A stretch of DNA of 64,000 bases from Nonomuraea glycinis (lineage in GTDB: Bacteria > Actinomycetota > Actinomycetes > Streptosporangiales > Streptosporangiaceae). The notes under the pieces were generated by a model. The model was not told where the DNA came from, did not search any database, and was given only the letters and a program-made list of their open reading frames with translations. A program made the position numbers and the translations under genes. The stretch lies in contig NZ_BMNK01000001.1 in NCBI RefSeq assembly GCF_014646515.1, positions 949,701-1,013,700 on the forward strand. The letters run 5' to 3'. The first letter of the stretch is position 1. Each line of letters starts with the position of its first letter. This document shows, one piece after another, positions 23,839 through 32,675 of the stretch.

Positions 23839-24137
23839 AGGTCGTCGTAGAGAGAGTCTTCGGGACTGTCCCAGTCCTCGCTCCAAAGACGGGAGACATA
23901 TGTACGGACATGCTCGTCCGTGTCGCAGTCCTCGTAGGGCGCCGGCCCGACCAACGGTGAGTTGCTGGAAACTGCGGGCCAGGGTCCGTGGAGAACCGCT
24001 GACGTCGTGGGGTTCACGCGCACGGGCTTCAGATGCTGTCGCCGCCGCACCTGAGGGCTCGTAGAGCGTATGTGCTCGTATCGAAACTCCTCAGCGGTGC
24101 TGGTGGAGCAGAGAGAAAGAGACAAGGGGGGCGTCAT
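23835..24137 (-). CDS. Small acidic protein upstream of the MazF-like gene, candidate antitoxin
   Basis: A 100-aa protein with a basic, serine-rich first half and an acidic tail (YEDCDTDEHVRTYVSRLWSEDWDSPEDSLYDDL). The ATG at 24137 has a good ribosome site (GGAAGG, 7-nt spacing). It directly precedes the MazF-like frame with a 4-bp overlap, the usual place for an antitoxin, and the acidic C-terminus would suit toxin binding. I do not recognise the family, so the antitoxin role is positional inference. Confidence 0.6.
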   Translation of the reverse strand: MTPPLSLSLCSTSTAEEFRYEHIRSTSPQVRRRQHLKPVRVNPTTSAVLHGPWPAVSSNSPLVGPAPYEDCDTDEHVRTYVSRLWSEDWDSPEDSLYDDL

Positions 24138-24139
24138 GA

Positions 24140-24370
24140 TCAGTCCTTCCCGTCGTGCTCGGACTGTGCCTTGGCAGCTCTGTCCACGAGAGTGTCGTAC
24201 TGGTCGGCGGTCTGCTGGAGGACTTGGATCAGTTCATCCAGGCGTTCCCTGCTCATCTGGTAGCGACCATGGACCATGACCTTGATTCCATTGTCCTTCA
24301 GCACATCGAGGGCCTGCCTTCGGCCTTCGACGTCCTGCGGGATCAATGGCGGCGGGATCGTGCCGAGCAC
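24140..24370 (-). CDS. Hypothetical protein, first gene of the toxin-like operon
   Basis: A 76-aa helical protein: RRQALDVLKDNGIKVMVHGRYQMSRERLDELIQVLQQTADQYDTLVDRAAKA. The second half is likely a coiled coil. The GTG at 24370 has only a weak ribosome site. Two bases separate its stop from the next start, so it is co-transcribed with the two following genes. Identity unknown; a DNA-binding or dimerising antitoxin component is possible. Confidence 0.55.
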   Translation of the reverse strand: MLGTIPPPLIPQDVEGRRQALDVLKDNGIKVMVHGRYQMSRERLDELIQVLQQTADQYDTLVDRAAKAQSEHDGKD

Positions 24371-24436
24371 CAGGTAAATCCCATCCGGTCCGGCGCCTGC
24401 CGTCGGCCAGAATGGGCCAGAACATGGTCCAGGCCG

Positions 24437-25438
24437 TCAGCCGAGGACCAGGTCGCGGACGGTGCGTAGGGTCGGCTCGTCGCGGGGGCCCATGACGAGC
24501 AGGGATGTGACCGGGGACTTGTGCCAGAGTTCCAGGCGTTCCTTGATGCGGCCCGGCGGGCCGACCAGGGAGATGCCGTCGGCGAGTTCGTCGGGGATGG
24601 CGCGGAACGCCTCATCCCGGCGGCCCGCGAGGTAGAGCGACTGGATGTGCTCGGCCGCTTCGGCGTAGCCCATCCGGCCGATGATGTCGGCGTGGAAGTT
24701 GCGCTGCTTGGCGCCCATGCCGCCGATGTAGAGGGTGAGCATCATCTTGACGCCGTCCAGGGCGGCGCGGACGTCGTCGGAGATGACGACCATGACCATG
24801 GCGGCGATGTCGAAGCCGGGGCTCCTGGGCGCCAGCGCTTCGCCGTACATCTCCTCGATCTTGGACGGGAAGGCGAACAGCGGGAGCCAGCCCTGGGCGA
24901 GTTCGGCTGCCAGGGCGACGTTCTTGGGGCCTTCGGCGCCCAGGTAGACGGGGATCTCGGGGCGTAGCGGGTGGGTGATGAGCTTGAGCGGCTTGCCGAG
25001 GCCGCCGGGCAGGGGCAGCGGGTGGTGGGGGCCGTCGTTGGTGACGGGCTCCTCGCGGCGCCAGACCTTGCGCATGATCTCGACGTACTCGCGGGTCCTG
25101 GCCAGCGGCTTGGCGAACGGCTGGCCGTACCAGCCCTCGACGACCTGAGGGCCGGAGGCGCCGACGCCGAGCAGCAGGCGGCCGCCGGTGAGGTGGTCGA
25201 GGGTCATCGCGGTCATGGCCGTGGTGACCGGCGGCCTGGCCGACATCTGGGCGATCGACGTGCCGAGCTTGATGCGCGAGGTGCGCGCGCCGTACCAGGC
25301 CAGGGGGGTGAACACGTCGCTGCCGTAGGCCTCGGCGGTCCACACCGAGTCGTAGCCGAGCCGTTCGGCGGCGAGCACCGAGTCGGTCGCGTCGTCGGCG
25401 TTGCGCTGCCAGTAGCCGAGGTTAAGGCCGAGCTTCAA
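24437..25438 (-). CDS. LLM-class F420-dependent oxidoreductase
   Basis: A 333-aa (beta/alpha)8 luciferase-like protein: MKLGLNLGYW, then SVWTAEAYGSDVFTPLAWYG, IKLGTSIAQMSARPPVTTAMTAMTLDHLTGGRLLLGVGASGPQVVEGW, all characteristic of the F420-dependent group. It is expected to use coenzyme F420 or FMN; the substrate is unknown. The TTG at 25438 follows GGGAGGTG and is the family's first residue, so I accept it. It is divergent from the sulfatase gene. The toxin-like operon follows on the same strand. Confidence 0.88.
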   Translation of the reverse strand: MKLGLNLGYWQRNADDATDSVLAAERLGYDSVWTAEAYGSDVFTPLAWYGARTSRIKLGTSIAQMSARPPVTTAMTAMTLDHLTGGRLLLGVGASGPQVVEGWYGQPFAKPLARTREYVEIMRKVWRREEPVTNDGPHHPLPLPGGLGKPLKLITHPLRPEIPVYLGAEGPKNVALAAELAQGWLPLFAFPSKIEEMYGEALAPRSPGFDIAAMVMVVISDDVRAALDGVKMMLTLYIGGMGAKQRNFHADIIGRMGYAEAAEHIQSLYLAGRRDEAFRAIPDELADGISLVGPPGRIKERLELWHKSPVTSLLVMGPRDEPTLRTVRDLVLG

Positions 25439-25511
25439 ATCGACACCTCCCGAATTAAGTTCTATTAGGGGTCGGTGAGGGGCCGGGTGTCAATGCGGAT
25501 CCATTGGGGAC

Positions 25512-26948
25512 GTGTGCTTCGTGTACAAGGCTCTGTGTCGTCTCGTCTGTGTCCTGCTGCTTGTGCTACCGGTGGCCCAGCCCGCCGCGGCCTCAGGAGG
25601 CAGGCCGAACATCGTCTTCATCGTGGCCGACGACCTCGATTACGGGACGTTGCCGTACTTTCCGAACATCACGCAGCATGTGGTGAACGAGGGGACCTCG
25701 TTCGAGCGGTTCTTCGTGACGAACTCCTGGTGCTGTCCGTCGCGCTCGTCGATCTTGCGCTCGCAGTACGTGCACAGCCACGGAGTATGGACGAATACGC
25801 CGCCAGAGGGGGGCTTTGCCAGATTTTACGAACTAGGTCTGGAACGTTCCACCATCGGAACCTGGATGAAGGACGCCGGCTATCGCACCGCGTTGATGGG
25901 CAAGTATCTCAACCACTATCCGGGCAATGTGGTCCCGAAAACTTACGTGCCGCCAGGCTGGGACGAATGGGCCGTTCCGGTCAGCCATCTCTATCGGGAG
26001 TACGGCTACCGGCTCAACGAGAACGGGCGGGTGACCCGTTACGGCTGGGGGGAGGAGGACTACCTCTCGGACGTGCTGGCGGGCAAGGCCGGCGACTTCA
26101 TCGCCGGCAGCCGGACGCCGTTCTTCCTCTATCTCGCCCCGATCGCGCCGCACCTGCCGGCCAACTCCGCCGTACGGCACGCCGGCGCGTTCCCCGGCGC
26201 CCGTGCCCCGAGGACGCCCTCGTTCAACAGGGAGGACGTGAGCCGGGAGCCGGAGTGGCTGCGCTCCAGGCCCCCGCTGACCAAGAAGCAGATCCGGCGC
26301 GTCGACCGGCGCTACCGCAACAGGATGCGGGCCATGCTGGGCGTCGATGACCTCGTCGGCTCGGTGGTCGAGACGCTGCGGGAGACCGGCAAGCTCGACA
26401 ACACCTACATCTTCTTCACTTCCGACAACGGCTTCCACCAGGGCACCCACCGCCTCCCGAAGGGCAAGACCACGCCGTTCGAGGAGGCCATCAAGGTCCC
26501 GCTCGTGGTGCGCGGGCCGGGGATCCCGAGGAACGTCACGATCGGGGAGATGGGCGCCACGGTGGACCTCGCGCCCACCATCTCGGCGCTCGGCGGGGCC
26601 GTCCCGCCGCCCTTCGCGGAGGGGCGGTCGCTGCTGCCGGTGCTGCACGGCGGGCAGCCGGCGGTCTGGCGGAAGAACGCCCTGATCGAGTTCGACCGGC
26701 CGACCAACCGGTCCTCGGCCGCGCAGACGCCGGTGCCGCCCTATCGGGCCGTGCGCACGCCGCGCTACACCTATGTCAAATATGAGACAGGCGAGGAGCA
26801 ACTGTACGACCTGCGCTCGGACCCCTACCAGCTCGACAATCTGGCCGCGACCGCCTCCCCGGAGCTGCTGACCGACCTGCGGGCCCGGCTGGAGGCCATG
26901 CGGACCTGCGCCGGAGCCAACTGCCTGGTCGCCGACTCCACCGGTTAG
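25512..26948 (+). CDS. Secreted sulfatase (arylsulfatase / GlcNAc-6-sulfatase-like)
   Basis: A 478-aa type I sulfatase. A signal peptide covers residues 1-28 (LVCVLLLVLPVAQPAAA). The first metal-binding motif is VADDLDYG and the catalytic signature is CCPSRSSILRSQY, where the first cysteine of C-x-P-S-R should be oxidised to formylglycine by a separate FGE enzyme. The second metal site is FFTSDNGFHQGTHRLPKGKTTPFEEAIKVPLVVRGPG. Length and motif order are normal. It likely releases sulfate from external organic esters. It ends overlapping by 4 bp with the convergent FadR-type gene. Confidence 0.9.
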   Translation: MCFVYKALCRLVCVLLLVLPVAQPAAASGGRPNIVFIVADDLDYGTLPYFPNITQHVVNEGTSFERFFVTNSWCCPSRSSILRSQYVHSHGVWTNTPPEGGFARFYELGLERSTIGTWMKDAGYRTALMGKYLNHYPGNVVPKTYVPPGWDEWAVPVSHLYREYGYRLNENGRVTRYGWGEEDYLSDVLAGKAGDFIAGSRTPFFLYLAPIAPHLPANSAVRHAGAFPGARAPRTPSFNREDVSREPEWLRSRPPLTKKQIRRVDRRYRNRMRAMLGVDDLVGSVVETLRETGKLDNTYIFFTSDNGFHQGTHRLPKGKTTPFEEAIKVPLVVRGPGIPRNVTIGEMGATVDLAPTISALGGAVPPPFAEGRSLLPVLHGGQPAVWRKNALIEFDRPTNRSSAAQTPVPPYRAVRTPRYTYVKYETGEEQLYDLRSDPYQLDNLAATASPELLTDLRARLEAMRTCAGANCLVADSTG

Positions 26949-27646
26949 CCGTCAGCGGCCGGGAACAGCGACGGGTAGGCGTGCGCCAGGTGGTCGGTCA
27001 CCGCGCGGGAGGCCGCGCCGGGGTCGCCGGCGTCGACGGCGGCCAGGATCCGCCGGTGGTCGGCCTGCAGCAGGGACGTGTCACCCAGCCGCTCCACCGC
27101 CTCCACCGCGTAGCGCCGCATCGAGTCCCGCAGCGAGCGCATGATGGCGGCGATCAGCCGGTTGCCGGAGGCGTCCGCGAGGGCGCAGTGGAAGGCCGTG
27201 TCGTGCTCCACGAACTCCTCGGCCGAGCCCGCCGTGCCCATCGCGGCCAGCGCTGCGGCCAGGCCCGAGGTGTCGGCGCGGGCGGCCGCCGCCCGGTCGG
27301 CGGCCCAGCGCTCGATCATCAGCCGGGTGTCGATGACCTCGCGCAGCTCCAGGCTCGCCAGGCCGAGGTGCAGCCGGAGCAGGTCGGTGAGCGCGGTGTC
27401 CGGCCGGGAGGTGAGGATGGCGCCCGCGTCGGGACCCCGCCCCACCTGCGAGGACACCACGCCGAGGGTCTCCAGCACGCGCATCGCCTCGCGCACGGAC
27501 GAGCGGCCGACGCCGAGCTGCTCGGCGAGCTGCCGCTCGGCCGGCAGCCGGGCGCCCACGGTGAGGCCGTCCTCGACGATGCGCCGCTCGATCTGGGCGA
27601 GCACGTCCTCGAACGTGCGCGTCTTCTTGGCGGGCCGGTCGGTCAA
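26945..27646 (-). CDS. FadR-type GntR regulator of the lactate operon (LutR/LldR-like)
   Basis: A 233-aa regulator: an N-terminal winged helix-turn-helix (LPAERQLAEQLGVGRSSVREAMRVLETLGVV) and a C-terminal FCD all-alpha ligand domain (LRLHLGLASLELREVIDTRLMIERWAA, FHCALADASGNRLI, ADHRRILAAVDAGD). I choose TTG at 27646 because AAGGAG lies 6-7 nt upstream; the longer GTG start at 27667 has no ribosome site. It is divergent from lutABC, and two TGGTCNGACCA palindromes lie between. The role as lactate-responsive repressor is strongly implied by that arrangement. Confidence 0.85.
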   Translation of the reverse strand: MTDRPAKKTRTFEDVLAQIERRIVEDGLTVGARLPAERQLAEQLGVGRSSVREAMRVLETLGVVSSQVGRGPDAGAILTSRPDTALTDLLRLHLGLASLELREVIDTRLMIERWAADRAAAARADTSGLAAALAAMGTAGSAEEFVEHDTAFHCALADASGNRLIAAIMRSLRDSMRRYAVEAVERLGDTSLLQADHRRILAAVDAGDPGAASRAVTDHLAHAYPSLFPAADG

Positions 27647-27695
27647 CGGGGTCTCCTTGGCGGCCACGAGGGGGTGCGGTCCGACGATGTCGTCC

Positions 27696-27730
27696 GGTAT
27701 GGTCTGACCATACTGTGGTCAGACCATACC
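27696..27730. promoter_or_regulatory. Double-palindrome operator for the FadR-type regulator
   Basis: GGTATGGTCTGACCA (27696-27710) and its exact reverse complement TGGTCAGACCATACC (27716-27730) flank a 5-nt spacer. Each arm also contains its own 11-bp palindrome, TGGTCTGACCA and TGGTCAGACCA, the consensus type bound by LldR/PdhR-like FadR regulators. It lies 23 bp before lutA and 50 bp before the regulator start, so one site can repress both. Confidence 0.85.
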
Positions 27731-27753
27731 CCGGAAAGCTCGGAAGGTGAGGC

Positions 27754-28485
27754 GTGCGAGTCGCCCTGTTCATCACGTGCGTGAACGACACGCTCTTCCC
27801 CGGCACCGGCAAGGCCGTCGTGTCGCTCCTGCGCAGGCTGGGCTGCGACGTCGACTTCCCGGCCGCGCAGACGTGCTGCGGGCAGATGCACGTCAACACC
27901 GGTTATCCGAAGGAGGGCGTACGGCTGGCGCGCCACTTCACCGAGGTCTTCGCCGGCTACGACGCGGTGGTCGCGCCGTCCGGGTCGTGCGCGGCCATGG
28001 TGCGCGAGCAGTACCCCAAGCTGGTACGGCCGGGCAGCAAGGGCGCGGCGGCCATCGCCGAGGTCGCGCCTCGGGTGTACGAGCTCTCCGAGTTCCTGCT
28101 CGACGTCCTGAAAGTCGATGACGTAGGCGCATATTTCCCGCACCGGGTGACATATCACCCGACATGTCACTCGCTCCGGGGGCTGCACCTGGGCGACAAG
28201 CCCACCCGGCTGCTGAGCAAGGTGCGCGGCCTGGAGCTGGTCCCGCTGCCCAGAGCCGAGGAGTGCTGCGGCTTCGGCGGCACCTTCGCGGTGAAGAACC
28301 CGGCGGTCTCCGCCGCGATGGGCTCCGACAAGGCACGTCACGTGACCGGCACGGGGGCGGAGGTGCTCTGCGCGGCCGACAACTCCTGTCTCATGCACAT
28401 CGGCGGCACGCTCGGCCGGCAGCGCTCCGGCGTGCGGATCATGCATCTGGCGGAGATCCTCGCGACGACGGAGGCGACCCCATGA
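27754..28485 (+). CDS. lutA: L-lactate utilisation protein LutA (CCG-domain subunit)
   Basis: A 243-aa protein with two cysteine-rich CCG domains: AAQTCCGQMHVNTGYPKEG and, further on, EECCGFGGTFAVKNP with the paired YHPTCHSLRG. These bind iron-sulfur or non-cubane clusters, as in heterodisulfide reductase B and glycolate oxidase GlcF. LutA works with LutB and LutC to oxidise L-lactate to pyruvate at the membrane. GAAGGTGAGG precedes the GTG start. Stop overlaps lutB by 4 bp (ATGA). Confidence 0.93.
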   Translation: MRVALFITCVNDTLFPGTGKAVVSLLRRLGCDVDFPAAQTCCGQMHVNTGYPKEGVRLARHFTEVFAGYDAVVAPSGSCAAMVREQYPKLVRPGSKGAAAIAEVAPRVYELSEFLLDVLKVDDVGAYFPHRVTYHPTCHSLRGLHLGDKPTRLLSKVRGLELVPLPRAEECCGFGGTFAVKNPAVSAAMGSDKARHVTGTGAEVLCAADNSCLMHIGGTLGRQRSGVRIMHLAEILATTEATP

Positions 28486-29873
28486 GCGGCACATTCCTCG
28501 GCATGCCAGGAAATTTCCCGGAAAACGCTGCGAAGGCCGTACAAGACTCTCAGCTCAGGTACAACCTCCGGAAAGCCACGCACACCATCCGGGGCAAGCG
28601 CGCGAACGTCGTGGGCGAGCTCCCCGACTGGACGGAGCTCCGCGCGGCCGGAAAGGCGATCAAGGACGAGACCCTGCGCCACCTCGACCGCTACCTGATC
28701 CAGCTGGAGGAGGCGGTGACGAGGGCGGGCGGCCACGTGCACTGGGCCCGCGACGCCGCCGAGGCCAACCGCATCGTCGCCGACCTGGTCAAGGCCACCG
28801 GCGAGAGCGAGGTGGTCAAGGTCAAGTCGATGGCCACCCAGGAGATCGAGCTCAACGAGGCCCTGGCCGAGCAGGGCATCACCGCCTACGAGACCGACCT
28901 GGCCGAGCTGATCGTCCAGCTCGGCGACGACTTCCCCAGCCACATCCTGGTCCCCGCGATCCACCGCAACAGGGCCGAGATCCGCGAGATCTTCCTCGAC
29001 AAGATGCCCGAGACCCCGCCCGGCCTCACCGACGAGCCCGCCGCGCTCGCCGAGGCCGCCCGGCTGCACCTGCGCGAACGCTTCCTCAGGAGCAAGGTGG
29101 CGATCTCCGGCGCCAACTTCATGGTCGCCGAGACCGGCACGCTGGTGGTGCTGGAGTCCGAGGGCAACGGCCGCATGTGCCTGACGCTGCCCGAGACCCT
29201 GATCAGCGTGGTGGGCATCGAGAAGCTGGTGCCCGCCTGGCGCGACCTGGAGGTCTTCCTGCAGTTGCTGCCGCGCAGCTCCACCGGCGAGCGGATGAAC
29301 CCGTACACCAGCATGTGGACGGGCGCGGTCGAAGGCCAGGACTTCCACCTGGTGCTGCTCGACAACGGCCGCACCGGCGTGCTCGCCGACGAGGTCGGCC
29401 GCCAGGCGCTGCGCTGCATCCGCTGCTCGGCCTGCCTGAACGTGTGCCCCGTCTACGAGCGCGCGGGCGGCCACGCCTACGGCTCGGTCTATCCGGGCCC
29501 GATCGGCGCCATCCTCACCCCGCAGCTCAGAGGCATGTCGTCGGATCTGGACGCCTCCCTGCCGTACGCCTCCAGCCTGTGCGGCGCCTGCTACGAGGTC
29601 TGCCCGGTGGCGATCGACATCCCCGAGGTGCTCGTCCACCTGCGCGGCAAGGCGCCGCACAACCCGGCCGAGCGCGCGGGCATGCGCGTCGCGGGCTGGA
29701 TCCTGGACGACTCGGTACGACTCGGCAAGGCACAGCGCCTGGCCACCCGCTTCCGCAAGCTGGTCCCCAAGCGGCTGCCCGGCCCGCTGTCGGCCTGGAC
29801 CGACACCCGGGACCTGCCCGACATCCCGGAAGAATCCTTCAGAGACTGGTGGGAGCGTCATGAACGCCCGTGA
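28482..29873 (+). CDS. lutB: L-lactate utilisation iron-sulfur protein LutB
   Basis: A 463-aa protein. The N-terminal LUD domain spans about residues 65-300 (VKVKSMATQEIELNEAL, ISGANFMVAETGTLVVLESEGN). Two 4Fe-4S motifs follow: CIRCSACLNVCP and CGACYEVCP. The C-terminal tail is a DUF3390-like helical region. It transfers electrons in lactate oxidation. Coupled to lutA (4-bp overlap) and lutC (14-bp overlap). Confidence 0.93.
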   Translation: MSGTFLGMPGNFPENAAKAVQDSQLRYNLRKATHTIRGKRANVVGELPDWTELRAAGKAIKDETLRHLDRYLIQLEEAVTRAGGHVHWARDAAEANRIVADLVKATGESEVVKVKSMATQEIELNEALAEQGITAYETDLAELIVQLGDDFPSHILVPAIHRNRAEIREIFLDKMPETPPGLTDEPAALAEAARLHLRERFLRSKVAISGANFMVAETGTLVVLESEGNGRMCLTLPETLISVVGIEKLVPAWRDLEVFLQLLPRSSTGERMNPYTSMWTGAVEGQDFHLVLLDNGRTGVLADEVGRQALRCIRCSACLNVCPVYERAGGHAYGSVYPGPIGAILTPQLRGMSSDLDASLPYASSLCGACYEVCPVAIDIPEVLVHLRGKAPHNPAERAGMRVAGWILDDSVRLGKAQRLATRFRKLVPKRLPGPLSAWTDTRDLPDIPEESFRDWWERHERP

Positions 29874-30444
29874 CGAGATCCTCGGCAGGATCAGGCAGGC
29901 CGTCCGCGACGCGCCCGAGGTGGAGATCCCCCGCGCCTACCGCACCCGGACATCGGTGGCCGACCTGGTGGGCCTGTTCGCCGAGCGGGTGGACGACTAC
30001 CGCGCGATCGTGCACGTCCTGCCGTCGGCCGAGGTCCCGGACAAAATCACTGAGCTGGTACGCGGCCGCCGCATGGTGGTGCCCGACGGGCTGCCGCCCC
30101 AGTGGGCGGGACAGGCCGAGCGCGCCGGCGGCTCACTGGCCGAGCTGGACGCCGCCGACGGTGTCGTCACCGGCTGCGCGGTGGCCATCGCCGAGACCGG
30201 CACGATCGTCCTCGACGCGGGGCCCGGCCAGGGCAGCCGGGCGCAGACGCTGGTGCCCGACTACCACCTGTGCGTGGTGCGGGCCGAGCAAATCGTGGCC
30301 GGGGTGCCCGAGGCGGTCGCCAGGCTCGACCCGGCCCGCCCGCTCACCTGGATCAGCGGCCCGTCGGCCACCAGCGACATCGAGCTCAACCGGGTCGAGG
30401 GCGTGCACGGCCCGCGCACGCTCGAAGTGATCGTCAGTACCTGA
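29860..30444 (+). CDS. lutC: Lactate utilisation protein LutC
   Basis: A 194-aa LUD-domain protein: DAADGVVTGCAVAIAETGTIVLDAGPGQGSRAQTLVPDYHLCVV and the conserved ISGPSATSDIELNRVEGVHGPRTLEV end. It is the third component of the LutABC lactate oxidation complex. The ATG lies within the end of lutB. Its 3' end overlaps the convergent baeRF gene by 11 bp. Confidence 0.92.
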   Translation: MNARDEILGRIRQAVRDAPEVEIPRAYRTRTSVADLVGLFAERVDDYRAIVHVLPSAEVPDKITELVRGRRMVVPDGLPPQWAGQAERAGGSLAELDAADGVVTGCAVAIAETGTIVLDAGPGQGSRAQTLVPDYHLCVVRAEQIVAGVPEAVARLDPARPLTWISGPSATSDIELNRVEGVHGPRTLEVIVST

Positions 30445-31444
30445 GCACGGCCGCCACGTCCGGCACCTGGTCGGTGAACCAGAGCTCGGCGTCCGTCATG
30501 GTCGCCGCCCTGACCAGGGCCGAGTCGGCCCGCTCCGCGACCGGCTTCTCGACGCCCCAGTCGCGCAGCTCCCCGTCGTCGGCCGACACCTGGGTGCCGC
30601 CCTCGCCGACCCAGACCTGCCGGTCCAGCTCACCGGGCAGGAGCAGCGCGTGCACCCTGCCCTCACGCAGGGCGCGCGCGACCTGCGTCATCCCCACCGG
30701 CCCGTCCTGCTCGCGATGCCGCGCCAGCAGCTCGGCCCGCCTGCGATCGAGCCACCGGTCGAGCGCCACCTCCACATCATGCTCGAACCCGCCGAGACCG
30801 CCGCGATGGCCGTGCTCCACCATCAGCATCCGGTCGGTGGACTTGGTGCCGAGATGGTCGCCCACCAGGGACCGCGACTTCGCCTCACCCGCCACCAGTA
30901 CGAGGTCCGCGCCGATGCGCCGTACCTGCTCGTCGATCTCGTGCGCGACGGCCACCGCGTTCTTCTCCCAGGTCTCCTCCACGGCTCGCTCATAGCGCTT
31001 CTGGGACCAGCCGCCCTGCGCGGTCTTCTGCAGCGGCCAGTCCTCGGCCTCGATCGTCGCGCTGCGCGGGGAGCCGCCGCCGAACACCGTCACCTCCGCC
31101 CCCGCGTGGTCCACGACCACCCGCAGGTGCGCCACGTTCTCACCGCGCCGCATCAGCATGGGCGTGACGTGCGGCAGCGGCGAGAAGCGGGCCAGTGGCC
31201 GCGGCGGCTCGGCCAGCCTCTCGACCAGCACCACGTCGTGCTCGGTGGCGAACACCGCCTGCCCCGGGCCCGGCCGCAGCGCCTCCTCCTCCAGCGCCTG
31301 CGGTATCCGCGCGCCCGCCCGCACCGCCTCGCCGCGCAGGCCGGCCCACTGCACCGCCCGTTCCCGCTCGGCGAGCGCCCCCACGTACACGCTCGTGTAC
31401 GGTCCACCGCGCTCGTAGAGCGGCCGGATGAAGTCGAGCCGCAC
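30434..31444 (-). CDS. baeRF2/Vms-like eRF1-fold protein (Rv2629-like)
   Basis: A 336-aa protein of the bacterial archaeo-eukaryotic release-factor group. Visible blocks include LYERGGPYTSVYVG, WSQKRYERAVEETWEKNAVAVAHEIDEQVRR, ADLVLVAGEAKSRSLVGDHLG and the C-terminal LRDWGVEKPVAERADSALVRAA, all shared with the mycobacterial Rv2629 family. Such proteins are proposed to act at stalled ribosomes or under stress. No GGQ loop is seen. GGAGG is 9 nt before the GTG start. Confidence 0.85.
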   Translation of the reverse strand: MRLDFIRPLYERGGPYTSVYVGALAERERAVQWAGLRGEAVRAGARIPQALEEEALRPGPGQAVFATEHDVVLVERLAEPPRPLARFSPLPHVTPMLMRRGENVAHLRVVVDHAGAEVTVFGGGSPRSATIEAEDWPLQKTAQGGWSQKRYERAVEETWEKNAVAVAHEIDEQVRRIGADLVLVAGEAKSRSLVGDHLGTKSTDRMLMVEHGHRGGLGGFEHDVEVALDRWLDRRRAELLARHREQDGPVGMTQVARALREGRVHALLLPGELDRQVWVGEGGTQVSADDGELRDWGVEKPVAERADSALVRAATMTDAELWFTDQVPDVAAVLRY

Positions 31445-31540
31445 CGGTCACCACCTCCGCTCCTGGGTAACGCCCCTCCCTGCAAGCGCACCTACCCCCG
31501 CTTTCATGGGCAAACATGGCGATTGTGTAGCCTGCCGAGG

Positions 31541-32620
31541 GTGTTCGATGTGGACGTCGACCTCCCTACCGGACGTCTGGTGCTCCGGCAGTTCGGCCCT
31601 CAGGACGCGGACCGGATCAGGTCCATCGTGCGGTCCAAAGTCCCGTTCCTGCCGCCGGGAGCGCCCGGTCACGTCTCGGGCGTCAAGCAGTGGCTCGCCC
31701 ACGGCGTGCACGGGTTGCGGCGCTCCGGGCAGGGCGTGCACCTGGCCATGCACGACAACGACGATCGCATCGTGGGCGCCATCAGCCTGTTCAAGACCTC
31801 CTGGGGCGCGGGCACCACCGAGGTCGGCTACGGCGTCCACCCCCTCTACCGGGGACGCGGCTTCGCCACCGAAGCCGTACGGGCGCTGACGGACTGGGCG
31901 TTCGCCACCACCGAGCTGCGCAGGATCGACCTGACGGCCAACCTGGACAACCTCGCGTCCATCCGAGTGGCCCACAAAGCGGGCTTCACCTGGGAAGGCG
32001 TGCTGCGCGCCGCCGTACTGGAGGATGACGGACCGCATGACCTGGTCGTCTTCGGCCTGCTGCGCGACGACGACCGCACCTCGGCCGACACGCTGCCCCG
32101 CACCGAGCTGCGCACCCCGCGGCTGCTGATCCGGCCGCTGGCGGAGTCGGACGCGCCGGACCTGGCGATCACCGCCGCCGACCCGCTCACCCAGGCCAGG
32201 ATCGGGGTGCCGCGCGGCTACACCGAGACGGACGCCAGGCGGTACATCGACCTGGCCGAGCGGATGCGGACCAGAGGCCAGGGCCTCGCCTGGGCGGTGG
32301 AGGACCGGGCGACCGCGCGCTTCGCCGCCCACGTGGACCTCAGGGACGTCGACTGGGCCAACCGGAGCTGCGAGGTCGGCTACATGGCCGCGCCGTGGGC
32401 CCGCGGCAACGGGATCACCGCCGAGGCGGTCGCCGCCATCGCCCGCTGGCTCTTCCGCGAGCACGGCTTCCGGCGGGTCAAGCTCCGCGCGACCAGGTCC
32501 AACCCGGCCTCGCACCGGGTGGCGGAGAAGGCCGGCTTCGTCCGCGAAGGCGTCGAACGCAACGCCCTGGACGGGGAGGACCTGGTGATCTTCAGCCTCA
32601 TCCCCTCGGATTTGCCGTGA
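31541..32620 (+). CDS. Tandem GNAT acetyltransferase (RimJ/RimL-like)
   Basis: A 359-aa protein with two complete GNAT domains. The first (about 1-170) has TTEVGYGVHPLYRGRGFATEAVRALTDWAF and IRVAHKAGFTWEG. The second (about 180-355) has EVGYMAAPWARGNGITAEAVAAIARWLF and ASHRVAEKAGFVREG. Both have the acetyl-CoA loop RGxGxxxEAV. RimJ/RimL members acetylate ribosomal-protein N-termini or small molecules; the acceptor is unknown. The GTG at 31541 fits the family start. Confidence 0.88.
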   Translation: MFDVDVDLPTGRLVLRQFGPQDADRIRSIVRSKVPFLPPGAPGHVSGVKQWLAHGVHGLRRSGQGVHLAMHDNDDRIVGAISLFKTSWGAGTTEVGYGVHPLYRGRGFATEAVRALTDWAFATTELRRIDLTANLDNLASIRVAHKAGFTWEGVLRAAVLEDDGPHDLVVFGLLRDDDRTSADTLPRTELRTPRLLIRPLAESDAPDLAITAADPLTQARIGVPRGYTETDARRYIDLAERMRTRGQGLAWAVEDRATARFAAHVDLRDVDWANRSCEVGYMAAPWARGNGITAEAVAAIARWLFREHGFRRVKLRATRSNPASHRVAEKAGFVREGVERNALDGEDLVIFSLIPSDLP

Positions 32621-32675
32621 AGGTTGGTCAACCGCCGGTAGAGCCGTCACCCTGGAGGTGAGGACGGTGAGGCCC

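Noticed and set aside
25462..25493. Promoter for the LLM oxidoreductase (TTGACA and TAATAG on the minus strand)
   Set aside because: The spacing is 20 nt, too long for a confident sigma-70-type promoter.
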